Assembly (NCBI RefSeq): GCF_024171525.1
Contig: NZ_JALJZY010000002.1
Coordinates: forward strand, 62,001-126,000
DNA length: 64,000 nt
Direction of reading: 5' to 3'
From: Neisseriaceae bacterium HSC-16F19
Lineage (GTDB): Bacteria > Pseudomonadota > Gammaproteobacteria > Burkholderiales > Neisseriaceae
Position 1 is the first letter of the stretch; each line of letters starts with the position of its first letter. Shown in pieces: positions 49,440 to 57,512 of this stretch. Position numbers and translations under genes: made by a program. Under the pieces are notes generated by a model. That model saw only the letters and a program-made list of their open reading frames with translations, did not search any database and had not been told where the DNA came from.

Positions 49440-52214
49440 TCAATGTGCCTCTTCCCAGTTTGCCCCCGCACCCACTTCCGCCACCAGCGGCACATGCAGC
49501 GCATTCCCGGCCACCGCAGCCATAATTTCAGGCAGCCGGGTTTTCACGGTTTCCAATTCATTTTCCGGCACTTCCAGCACCAATTCGTCATGCACCTGCA
49601 TGATCAGACGGCTGACCAAGTTTTCGGCCAAGAGCCAGTTTTGCACATCCACCATCGCCCGTTTGATCAGGTCTGAAGCCGTGCCCTGCATGGGGGCGTT
49701 GATGGCGGCGCGTTCGGCACCGGCGCGCTGGTTGGCGTTTTGGGCGTGGATGTCGGGCAGATACAGGCGGCGGCCGAACAGGGTTTCCACATAGCCCTGT
49801 TGCGCGGCCTGTTCTTTGGTGCGCTGCATATAGTCGGCCACGCCGGGGTAGCGGGCGAAATAGCGGTCGATAAAGTTTTTGGCGGAGAGATTGTCTATGC
49901 CCAGCGATTTGGCCAGACCATATTGGCCCATGCCGTAAATCAGGCCGAAGTTGATGGTTTTGGCGTAGCGGCGCTGCTCGCTGCTCACATGTTCCGGGGC
50001 GATGCCGAACACTTCGGCGGCGGTGCGGCGGTGGATGTCTTCGCCGTTTTTAAACGCTTCGAGTAGGGTTTTGTCACCGCTCAAATGCGCCATGATGCGC
50101 AATTCGATTTGCGAATAGTCGGCAGACACAATCAGCGCGCCCGCGGGTGCGGCAAAGGCGCGGCGCACGCGGCGGCCTTCTTCGGTGCGGATGGGGATGT
50201 TTTGCAGATTGGGGTTGTTGCTGGCCAGCCGTCCGGTAATCGCCACCGCCTGGGCATAGGTGGTGTGCACGCGGCCGGTGGCGGAGTTGATCATCTCCGG
50301 CAGTTTGTCGGTATAGGTGGATTTGAGTTTGGCCAGGCCGCGGTTTTCCAAAATGATTTTCGGCAACGGGAAATCCGGTGCCAGCTGCTCCAGTACCGCT
50401 TCGTTGGTGGAAACGCCGCCGGAAGCGGTTTTTTTCAAACCCTTGGTGGGGATGCCCATTTTGTCAAACAGGATTTCCTGCAACTGCTTGGGCGAATTGA
50501 GATTGAAGGGCTGTCCGGCGGTTTCATAAGCCTGTTTTTCCAGCTCCAGCAGGCGCTGGCCCAGTTCGTGGCTTTGGCGGGCGAGTTCGTGTTTGTCGAT
50601 GAGCACGCCGGTGCGCTCCATGGCAAACAGCACCTGCGCCACCGGCAATTCCATGTTTTGGTACATCTCTAACTGCTTGGCATCCATCTGTGCGCGCAGG
50701 TGTTGTTCGATGCGCAGGGCGAAATCGGCGTCCTGGCAGGCGTATTCGCCCGCCTGTGCCAGCGCCACATCGGCAAAGGAAATCTGCTTGGCGCCTTTGC
50801 CGCACAGCGATTCGTAGGTGACGGTGTCCAAGCCCAGCCAGCGTTGCGCCAATTCGTCGAGGCCGTGGCCGAGGTGGCTTTCGACAATATAGGAAGCCAG
50901 CATGGCATCACCGGCGATGCCTTGGAGTTCAATGCCGTAATTGGCAAACACATGTTGGTCGTATTTGAGGTTTTGGCCGATTTTTTTCAGCGCCGCATTG
51001 TGCAGATGCGCTTTCAGGCAGCCCAAAACCTGTGGCAAATCCAACTGTTCCGGCGCGGCGGTAAGGCTGTGGCCGACGGGAATATACACCGCATCGCCGG
51101 GCGCAAAGGCGATGCTGATGCCCACCAGCTGCGCCGCCATGGGGTTGAGGCTGGTGGTTTCGGTGTCGATGCCGATGCTGTCGGCTTGAGCCAAACGCGC
51201 CAGCACTTGCTCCAACTGCTCCTGCGTGGTCACGGTTTGGTAGTGCAGGGCGGCAGGGGCGGGGGCGGTCGGGGTTTCGGGCAGGGTGTTGTCCAAAGCC
51301 GCCTGTTCGCCGATATGGTCGCTGCCGAATAAATCGCCGTTGCCTTCATGCAGGCGCTCTTCGGCTTCTTTGAGCCAGGTGCGGAAATTGAGGCGTTTGA
51401 ACTCCACCGCCAGTTGCGACCATTTGGGGCTGTGGCGGCGCAGGCTCTCCAAACCGTCGGCCAGTTCGCCGTGCAAATCCACATCGGTTTTGATGGTGAC
51501 GAGCTGATAAGAGAGCGGCAGTTGCGGCAGCGCCGCTTGCAGGTGTTCGCCCACCTTGCCCTTGATTTCGGCGGCGTGCTCCATCACGCCTTGCAGCGAG
51601 CCGTATTGCGCCAGCCATTTGACCGCGGTTTTGGGGCCGCATTTGTCCACGCCGGGCACATTGTCCACCTTGTCGCCCATCAGCGTGAGGTAGTCGATGA
51701 TTTGCTGCGGCCACACGCCGAATTTGTTTTTGACGCCTTCGGTGTCCAAGGTTTCGTTGCTCATGGTGTTGACCAGAGTGACCTGCGGCGACACCAGTTG
51801 CGCCATGTCTTTGTCGCCGGTGGAAATCACCACCTGCCAGCCCGCGGCTTCGCCCTGTTTGGCCAGCGTGCCGATCACGTCGTCGGCTTCCACACCCGGC
51901 ACCACCAGCACCGGCCAGCCCATCAGGCGCACCAGTTCCGGCAGCATTTCCGCCTGCGGGCGCAAATCGTCGGGCATGGGCGGGCGCGTGGCCTTGTATT
52001 CGGGATACATCTGATGGCGGAAATTGTCGCCCTTGGCATCGAACACCACCGCGCAATAATCGTGCACATAATCGGCGCGCAGGCGGCGCAACATATTGAG
52101 TACGCCGTAAAGCGCGCCGGTGGGCGTGCCGTCCGGCGCGGTCAGCGGCGCCATGGCGTGGTAGGCGCGGTAGAGATAGGATGAGCCGTCAACAAGGAGC
52201 AGGGTTTGGGGCAT
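49440..52214 (-). CDS. polA: DNA polymerase I
   Basis: The 924-residue enzyme has the three Pol I domains: 5'-nuclease (LLLVDGSSYLYRAYHAMAPL; GVEADDVIGTLAKQGEAAGW; STGDKDMAQLVS), 3'-5' exonuclease with an intact motif (DSIGIDTETTSLNPM) and family A polymerase (motif A VSADYSQIELRIMAHLSGD, motif B RYAKTINFGLIYGMGQYGL, motif C LIMQVHDELVLEVPE). It repairs DNA and matures Okazaki fragments. An uptake word directly precedes the ATG and takes the usual place of the ribosome-binding site. Confidence 0.98.
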   Translation of the reverse strand: MPQTLLLVDGSSYLYRAYHAMAPLTAPDGTPTGALYGVLNMLRRLRADYVHDYCAVVFDAKGDNFRHQMYPEYKATRPPMPDDLRPQAEMLPELVRLMGWPVLVVPGVEADDVIGTLAKQGEAAGWQVVISTGDKDMAQLVSPQVTLVNTMSNETLDTEGVKNKFGVWPQQIIDYLTLMGDKVDNVPGVDKCGPKTAVKWLAQYGSLQGVMEHAAEIKGKVGEHLQAALPQLPLSYQLVTIKTDVDLHGELADGLESLRRHSPKWSQLAVEFKRLNFRTWLKEAEERLHEGNGDLFGSDHIGEQAALDNTLPETPTAPAPAALHYQTVTTQEQLEQVLARLAQADSIGIDTETTSLNPMAAQLVGISIAFAPGDAVYIPVGHSLTAAPEQLDLPQVLGCLKAHLHNAALKKIGQNLKYDQHVFANYGIELQGIAGDAMLASYIVESHLGHGLDELAQRWLGLDTVTYESLCGKGAKQISFADVALAQAGEYACQDADFALRIEQHLRAQMDAKQLEMYQNMELPVAQVLFAMERTGVLIDKHELARQSHELGQRLLELEKQAYETAGQPFNLNSPKQLQEILFDKMGIPTKGLKKTASGGVSTNEAVLEQLAPDFPLPKIILENRGLAKLKSTYTDKLPEMINSATGRVHTTYAQAVAITGRLASNNPNLQNIPIRTEEGRRVRRAFAAPAGALIVSADYSQIELRIMAHLSGDKTLLEAFKNGEDIHRRTAAEVFGIAPEHVSSEQRRYAKTINFGLIYGMGQYGLAKSLGIDNLSAKNFIDRYFARYPGVADYMQRTKEQAAQQGYVETLFGRRLYLPDIHAQNANQRAGAERAAINAPMQGTASDLIKRAMVDVQNWLLAENLVSRLIMQVHDELVLEVPENELETVKTRLPEIMAAVAGNALHVPLVAEVGAGANWEEAH

Positions 52215-52259
52215 GGCAGGCTGCCTGAAAAAAGATAAACAAGGGCGGATTATAAAGGA

Positions 52260-52299
52260 AAGGCTGCCTGAAACCGTAAACCGTTTTTCAGGCAGCCTT
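52260..52299 (-). terminator. DUS-pair hairpin downstream of rho
   Basis: AAGGCTGCCTGAAA and TTTTCAGGCAGCCTT flank an 11-base loop between rho and polA. The U-run on the minus strand is interrupted, so termination may be partial. Confidence 0.65.
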
Positions 52300-52316
52300 T
52301 TTATACACGGGCAAAT

Positions 52317-53576
52317 TTATTTGCCGCGCATCAAATCGAAAAAGTCGGCATTGTTTTTGGAGGCTTTGAGTTTTTCCGCCAAAAATTCCATGGCTTCCAA
52401 ATCGTCCATGGGATGCAGGAATTTGCGCAGCAGCCACATTTTCTGCAATTGGTCGGGGGAAACCAGGAGCTCTTCGCGGCGGGTGCCGGAGCGGTTGATG
52501 TTGATGGCGGGGAACAGGCGTTTTTCCGCCATGCGGCGGTCCAGATGCAGTTCCATATTGCCCGTGCCTTTGAATTCCTCGTAAATCACATCGTCCATGC
52601 GGCTGCCGGTGTCCACCAGCGCGGTGGCGATGATGGTGAGCGAGCCGCCTTCTTCCACATTGCGTGCGGCGCCGAAGAAGCGTTTGGGACGGTGCAGGGC
52701 ATTGGCATCGACGCCGCCGGTGAGGATTTTGCCGGAGGCGGGCACCACGGTATTGTAGGCACGGGCCAGGCGGGTGATGGAATCGAGCAGAATCACCACG
52801 TCTTTTTTGTGCTCCACCAGACGCTTGGCTTTTTCAATGACCATTTCGGCTACCTGAACATGGCGCGCCGCCGGTTCGTCGAAGGTGGAAGACACCACTT
52901 CACCGCGCACCGAGCGCGTCATTTCGGTCACTTCTTCCGGGCGCTCGTCGATGAGCAGCACAATCAGTTCCGCTTCCGGGTAATTGCTGGTGATGGCGTG
53001 GGCGATGTTTTGCAGCATCACGGTTTTGCCCGATTTGGGCGGCGCCACCAACAGCGCGCGCTGGCCTTTGCCGATGGGGGCAATCAGGTCGATGGCGCGG
53101 CTGGTGTAGTTCTCTTCGGCGCGGATGTCGCGCTCCAGCACAAACTGGCGCGTGGGGAAGAGCGGGGTGAGGTTTTCAAACAGAATCTTGTGTTTGCACA
53201 CTTCCGGGTCGTCGCCGTTGATTTTGTCCAAGCGCACCAGCGCAAAATAGCGCTCGTTGTCCTTGGGCACGCGCACGCTGCCTTCAATGGTGTCGCCGGT
53301 GTGCAGATTGAAACGGCGGATTTGGCTGGGGGAAACGTAAATATCGTCGGGGCCTGCCAGATAGGAAGTGTCGATGCTGCGCAAAAAGCCGAAGCCGTCG
53401 GGCAGGATTTCCAGCGTGCCGGAACAGGTAAAGCTTTCGCCCTGTTTCATCAGCAGGCGCACAATGGCGAAAACCAGGTCTTGTTTGCGCAGGCGGTTGG
53501 CGTTTTCAATGCCGAGCTGTTCGGCTTGTTCGAGCAATTGGGAGACGTGTTGGGTTTGGAGTTCGGAAACGTGCAT
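52317..53576 (-). CDS. rho: Transcription termination factor Rho
   Basis: The 419-residue hexameric RNA helicase has the N-terminal RNA-binding (CSD-like) domain with GFGFLRSIDTSYLAGPDDIY, Walker A VAPPKSGKTVMLQNIA, Walker B/Q-loop LIVLLIDERPEEVTEM, the R-loop region TGGVDANALHRPKRFFGAAR and LHLDRRMAEKRLFPAININR. No insertion domain is present. The start has no clear ribosome-binding site. It lies downstream of rpsO on the same strand. Confidence 0.98.
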   Translation of the reverse strand: MHVSELQTQHVSQLLEQAEQLGIENANRLRKQDLVFAIVRLLMKQGESFTCSGTLEILPDGFGFLRSIDTSYLAGPDDIYVSPSQIRRFNLHTGDTIEGSVRVPKDNERYFALVRLDKINGDDPEVCKHKILFENLTPLFPTRQFVLERDIRAEENYTSRAIDLIAPIGKGQRALLVAPPKSGKTVMLQNIAHAITSNYPEAELIVLLIDERPEEVTEMTRSVRGEVVSSTFDEPAARHVQVAEMVIEKAKRLVEHKKDVVILLDSITRLARAYNTVVPASGKILTGGVDANALHRPKRFFGAARNVEEGGSLTIIATALVDTGSRMDDVIYEEFKGTGNMELHLDRRMAEKRLFPAININRSGTRREELLVSPDQLQKMWLLRKFLHPMDDLEAMEFLAEKLKASKNNADFFDLMRGK

Positions 53577-53752
53577 ATAGATGGGATTGAATCAAATCAA
53601 ATAGAAAAACACGGCGGCAGGCTGCCTGAACCGAAATCAACAGGGCAGGCGCGGTGCAAAGTTGTGCGGGAAGGTATGGGAGGTGGAAACGGTGGCGAAT
53701 CGGGCAGAATGCCGCGGCACCGCAAAAGGTTGGGGGGGGATGAGCTTGGGTT

Positions 53753-53779
53753 GAAGCCGCAGCAATCTGCTGCGGCTTC
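53753..53779 (-). terminator. Hairpin downstream of rpsO
   Basis: GAAGCCGCAGCA / TGCTGCGGCTTC, a perfect 12-bp stem with a 3-base loop, lies seven bases beyond the rpsO stop. It lacks a T run on the minus strand, so it may protect the mRNA end rather than terminate. Confidence 0.6.
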
Positions 53780-53786
53780 GGCGCGA

Positions 53787-54056
53787 TTACTTGCGCAGAC
53801 CCAGGCGGCCGATCAGCTCGCGGTAGGTATCCGGGCGGGTACGGCGCAGGTAAGCCAGCAAACGGCGGCGTTGGCTCACCATTTTCAACAGACCGCGACG
53901 ACTGTGGTGGTCTTTGGCGTTGGCTTTGAAGTGCGGGGTCAGATCATTGATGCGGAAAGTCAGCAAAGCGACTTGGACTTCGGAAGAACCGGTGTCGCCT
54001 TCGCGACGTTGGAAGTCTTTAACGATTTGCGCTTTTTGTTCTACGGATAATGCCAT
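53787..54056 (-). CDS. rpsO: 30S ribosomal protein S15
   Basis: The 89-residue protein matches uS15 over its full length: MALSVEQKAQIVKDFQRREG, TGSSEVQVALLTFRINDLTP and the C-terminal RRRLLAYLRRTRPDTYRELI. It binds 16S rRNA early in assembly. The ATG at 54056 gives the standard length. A predicted promoter lies about 105 bases upstream; the leader may hold an S15 autoregulatory structure, which I did not resolve. Confidence 0.98.
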   Translation of the reverse strand: MALSVEQKAQIVKDFQRREGDTGSSEVQVALLTFRINDLTPHFKANAKDHHSRRGLLKMVSQRRRLLAYLRRTRPDTYRELIGRLGLRK

Positions 54057-54160
54057 GATAAAAATCTCTATAAAATAAATGCCTTGCGGCGACAAGTGGG
54101 CGGAGCCGAAACCCCTGCCAACTCCCTGGTTTCCCCGCGGTTTGCGCAGGAAAGGCGCGG

Positions 54161-54189
54161 ATTATGGCATAACAGGCTTGTTATTGCAA
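54161..54189 (-). promoter_or_regulatory. Predicted promoter of rpsO
   Basis: On the minus strand TTGCAA and CATAAT are separated by 17 bases, leaving a leader of about 100 bases before the rpsO start. Confidence 0.65.
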
Positions 54190-54196
54190 GGTTTGG

Positions 54197-54234
54197 GGCT
54201 GCCTGAAAAGGAGTAGTGTGGTTTTCAGGCAGCC
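54197..54234 (-). terminator. DUS-pair hairpin downstream of valS
   Basis: GGCTGCCTGAAAA and TTTTCAGGCAGCC flank a 12-base loop 20 bases beyond the valS stop and just before the rpsO promoter. Confidence 0.65.
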
Positions 54235-54254
54235 TGTTTTTTGCATCAGGCGGC

Positions 54255-57089
54255 TCAATCGGCCAATTTCGTCAGCTGTGCCTGCACCTTGGCCATTTTT
54301 TCCTGCAACTCGGCCAAATCGGCGCGGTCTTTGGCCACCAGATGCGCGGGCGCTTTGTCGGTGTAGCCGGGTTTGTCCAGCTTGGCGGTGAGCTTGTCCA
54401 CAGCCTTTTGCAGCTTTTCCGCTTCTTTGTTCAGGCGGGCGCTTTCGGCGGCTTTGTCGATTTCCACCTTCAGCATCAGCCGCGCACCGGCGGCCACGGC
54501 CACCGGGGCGTCATCGCTTTCCGGCAGTTGCGCCACTTGCGTCGCTTCGCTCAGGCGCGCCATGGCGGGCAGATAGGGCAGGAAGGCGGACAAATCCTGG
54601 CTGCTTTCCGCAAACAGCGGTGCTTTCACACCCGGGCCCAAGCCCATTTCGCCGCGCAGATTGCGCACCGCGCCGATGAGCTCTTGCAGACGCGCCATTT
54701 GTTCCAGCGCGGCGGGGTTGATTTTGTCGGCATCGGCCTGCGGCCAGGCGGCGAGCATGATGCTGTCGCTGTGCTTGGCATTGGCCAGTGGTGCCACGGT
54801 TTGCCACAGCTCTTCGGTGATAAACGGCATGATCGGATGCAGGAGGCGCAAAATCACTTCCAACACGCGTACCAAGGTGCGGCGGGTGGCGCGTTGGCGG
54901 CTTTCGCAGCCGGTTTGCAGCTGCACCTTGGCCAGTTCCAGATACCAGTCGCAATAGTCGTTCCACACAAATTCATACAGGGTTTGCGCCGCGAGATCAA
55001 AACGGTAGGTATCGAAGGCGTCGCTCACGGCGGCTTCCACCTGTTGCAGGCGGCCGATGAGCCATTGGTCGACAAAGCTGTAGGCCAGGGGCTGGGTTTC
55101 GTCCCGGCCGCAGTCTTGGCCTTCGGTATTCATCAGCACAAAGCGGGTGGCGTTCCACAGCTTGTTGCAGAAATTGCGGTAGCCTTCGGCGCGTTTGAAA
55201 TCGAAATTGATGCTGCGGCCGAGACTGGCGTAGCTCGCCATGGTAAAGCGCAGCGCATCGGCACCGAAAACGGGAATGCCTTCGGGGAAGAGTTTTTCGG
55301 TGGCTTTTTTCACCTGCGGTGCGGTTTCGGGGCGGCGCAGGCCGGTGGTGCGTTTGGTGAGCAGGCTGTCCAAATCGATGCCGTCGATCAAATCCACCGG
55401 GTCGATGACATTGCCTTCGGACTTGGACATTTTTTTACCTTCGTGGTCGCGCACCATGCCGTGGATATAGACGTCGCGGAAAGGCACTTGGCCGGTGAAA
55501 TGGGTGGTCATCATAATCATGCGCGCCACCCAGAAGAAAATGATTTCATAGCCGGTGACCAGCACGGAAGAGGGCACAAAGGCTTTCAGTTCGGCGGTTT
55601 CTTCAGGCCAGCCCAAGGTGGAGAAGGGCACCAGCGCGGAGGAAAACCAGGTGTCGAGCACGTCTTCGTCGCGGGTGAGTGCATCGGTACCGGCCTGCGC
55701 GGCGGCTTCTTCGAAGGTGCGCGCCACATAGCATGTGCCTTTGTCGTCATACCAGGCGGGAATCTGATGACCCCACCACAGTTGGCGCGAAATACACCAG
55801 TCCTGGATATTGTTCATCCATTGGTTATAGGTATTGACCCAGTTTTCGGGGATAAAGCGCACCTGGCCGCTGTCTACCGCGTGTTTGGCTTTTTGCGCCA
55901 GGCTCATGCCGGCAAATTCGCTTTCCGGCTCGCCGCCTTGCGGGGTGGCGCTCATGGCGATAAACCATTGGTCGGTGAGCATGGGCTCGATGACCGAGCC
56001 GGTGCGGTCGCCTTTCGGGGTCATCAGTTTGTGCGGCTTGGTTTCCACCAACAGGCCCTGGTCTTCCAAATCGGCGAGCATGGCTTTGCGCGCGGCAAAG
56101 CGGTCTTGTCCGGCATAGGCTTCAGGCAGCCCGATGGGCGCCAGGGTTTGGCTGCGGTAATCAAATACCTGCGCTTCTGGCAGGATTTTGGCATCCAAGC
56201 CCAAGACATTAATCAGCGCGGTGTCGTGGCGTTTGCCCACTTCGTAGTCGTTAAAGTCGTGCGCCGGGGTGATTTTCACGCAGCCGGTGCCGAAGTCTTT
56301 TTCCACATATTCGTCGGCAATCACCGGAATGCGGCGGCCGGTAAGCGGCAGCAGCACTTCTTTGCCAATCAGCGCCTGATAGCGTTCGTCTTCCGGGTGA
56401 ACGGCCACCGCCACATCGCCCAACAGCGTCTCCGGACGGGTAGTGGCCACCACTACACCCTGGCTCTCGTCTTCGGCCAAGGGATAGCGGATATGCCACA
56501 GCTGGCCGTCGGTTTCCACGTTTTCCACTTCCAAATCCGACACCGCCGTGCCCAGTATCGGGTCCCAGTTCACCAGGCGTTTGCCGCGGTAAATCAGGCC
56601 CTGCTCAAACAGGCGCACAAACACTTCGGTCACGATGGCGGCACGCGGCGCGTCCATGGTGAAGTATTCGCGGCTCCAGTCGGCGGAGCAGCCGACACGG
56701 CGCATTTGTTCGGTAATGGTGCCGCCGGACTGCTCTTTCCATTCCCACACCTTGGCCAAAAAGGCATCGCGGCCCAAATCGTGGCGGGAGACGCCCTGTT
56801 CGGCCAGCTGGCGTTCTACCACAATCTGCGTGGCAATACCGGCGTGGTCGGTGCCGGGCACCCAGCAGGTATTGCGCCCCTGCATGCGGTAATAGCGGGT
56901 CAGCCCGTCCATAATGGTTTGGTTGAAGGCGTGACCCATGTGCAGGGTGCCGGTGACATTGGGCGGCGGCAGCTGGATGGAGAATGCGGGACGGCTGCTG
57001 TCCATATGCGGCTGGAAATAGCCTTGCGCTTCCCAGTTTTGATAATGTTTGGCTTCGATTTCGGCGGGATTGTATTGGCTGTTGAGCAT
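54255..57089 (-). CDS. valS: Valyl-tRNA synthetase
   Basis: The 944-residue class I synthetase has the HIGH-type motif PPNVTGTLHMGHAFNQ, editing (CP1) domain motifs (TTRPETLLGDVAVAVHPED), KMSKS-type GKKMSKSEGNVIDP and a C-terminal coiled-coil arm (DKAAESARLNKEAEKLQKAV). It charges tRNA-Val. The ATG at 57089 gives the usual length; the much longer upstream frame runs through repeats and is rejected. Confidence 0.97.
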   Translation of the reverse strand: MLNSQYNPAEIEAKHYQNWEAQGYFQPHMDSSRPAFSIQLPPPNVTGTLHMGHAFNQTIMDGLTRYYRMQGRNTCWVPGTDHAGIATQIVVERQLAEQGVSRHDLGRDAFLAKVWEWKEQSGGTITEQMRRVGCSADWSREYFTMDAPRAAIVTEVFVRLFEQGLIYRGKRLVNWDPILGTAVSDLEVENVETDGQLWHIRYPLAEDESQGVVVATTRPETLLGDVAVAVHPEDERYQALIGKEVLLPLTGRRIPVIADEYVEKDFGTGCVKITPAHDFNDYEVGKRHDTALINVLGLDAKILPEAQVFDYRSQTLAPIGLPEAYAGQDRFAARKAMLADLEDQGLLVETKPHKLMTPKGDRTGSVIEPMLTDQWFIAMSATPQGGEPESEFAGMSLAQKAKHAVDSGQVRFIPENWVNTYNQWMNNIQDWCISRQLWWGHQIPAWYDDKGTCYVARTFEEAAAQAGTDALTRDEDVLDTWFSSALVPFSTLGWPEETAELKAFVPSSVLVTGYEIIFFWVARMIMMTTHFTGQVPFRDVYIHGMVRDHEGKKMSKSEGNVIDPVDLIDGIDLDSLLTKRTTGLRRPETAPQVKKATEKLFPEGIPVFGADALRFTMASYASLGRSINFDFKRAEGYRNFCNKLWNATRFVLMNTEGQDCGRDETQPLAYSFVDQWLIGRLQQVEAAVSDAFDTYRFDLAAQTLYEFVWNDYCDWYLELAKVQLQTGCESRQRATRRTLVRVLEVILRLLHPIMPFITEELWQTVAPLANAKHSDSIMLAAWPQADADKINPAALEQMARLQELIGAVRNLRGEMGLGPGVKAPLFAESSQDLSAFLPYLPAMARLSEATQVAQLPESDDAPVAVAAGARLMLKVEIDKAAESARLNKEAEKLQKAVDKLTAKLDKPGYTDKAPAHLVAKDRADLAELQEKMAKVQAQLTKLAD

Positions 57090-57231
57090 GATGATCGTGC
57101 GTCTGAAGATTTTGAAAAATGTGTGATTATAGCGAAAAACAGGGGTTTCAGGCTGCCTGAAAACACATCGCATATAGAGATTCTGCGACTGCGCGCAGAA
57201 TGACGGCTTACGGTCATCCTGCGCGCAGCGG

Positions 57232-57293
57232 GTAGGTCGGCTCTCCGAGCCGACGTTTGCCTGTTTGCGCGTCGGCTCGGAGAGCCGACCTAC
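57232..57293. repeat. REP-like palindromic element (GTCGGCTC type), copy 2
   Basis: GTAGGTCGGCTCTCCGAGCC then GAC, a spacer of 16 bases, and the mirror copy ending CCTAC. Confidence 0.8.
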
Positions 57294-57437
57294 TGAAAAC
57301 ACAATGGGGATTCTGCGCTGCCAATCCGTGCCCGCCCCGCTGCCGCAAATGGTAACACTGTGCCGCTATTGTGTTTTTTTGCGGCATCCGTACCACACAA
57401 TACAAGTCCGGGGCGGGGCGGGCTTGCGCAGAATTGC

Positions 57438-57449
57438 GGGGGGGGGGGG
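57438..57449 (+). promoter_or_regulatory. Poly-G tract (12 Gs), probable phase-variation switch
   Basis: Twelve Gs stand 63 bases before the ATG of the autotransporter. Homopolymeric tracts of this length change by slippage in Neisseria and switch surface genes by altering promoter spacing or frame. An open frame from GTG at 57360 runs through the tract in the current length and is in frame with the autotransporter, so either mode is possible. Confidence 0.75.
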
Positions 57450-57512
57450 ATACTGCCCGCTGCTGCGGCTGCACAGCAGTCGTTAATGATTAATGTATCA
57501 GGAGATTTGAAT

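Larger units (their letters stand above)
57090..57512. repeat. Repeat-rich gap with poly-G tract upstream of the autotransporter
   Basis: In order this 423-base region holds an uptake word (57152), two hairpins of the ATTCTGCG...CGCAGAAT / ATCCTGCG type (57179-57229), a GTCGGCTC-type REP-like pair (57232-57293) and a run of 12 Gs (57438-57449) 63 bases before the autotransporter start codon. Confidence 0.8.

Noticed and set aside
53732..53739. Run of eight Gs between rho and rpsO as a phase-variation tract
   Set aside because: It is short, lies downstream of rpsO and about 155 bases before the rho start, and neither gene is a plausible phase-variable target.
54216..57203. Very long plus-strand open frame (995 codons) opposite valS
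   Set aside because: It is an antisense frame kept open by GC-rich codon bias; valS is unambiguous on the other strand.
57090..57302. N-terminal extension of valS up to 57302
   Set aside because: The extra 71 codons run through REP-like and hairpin repeats and an uptake word; the family start at 57089 gives the normal ValS length.
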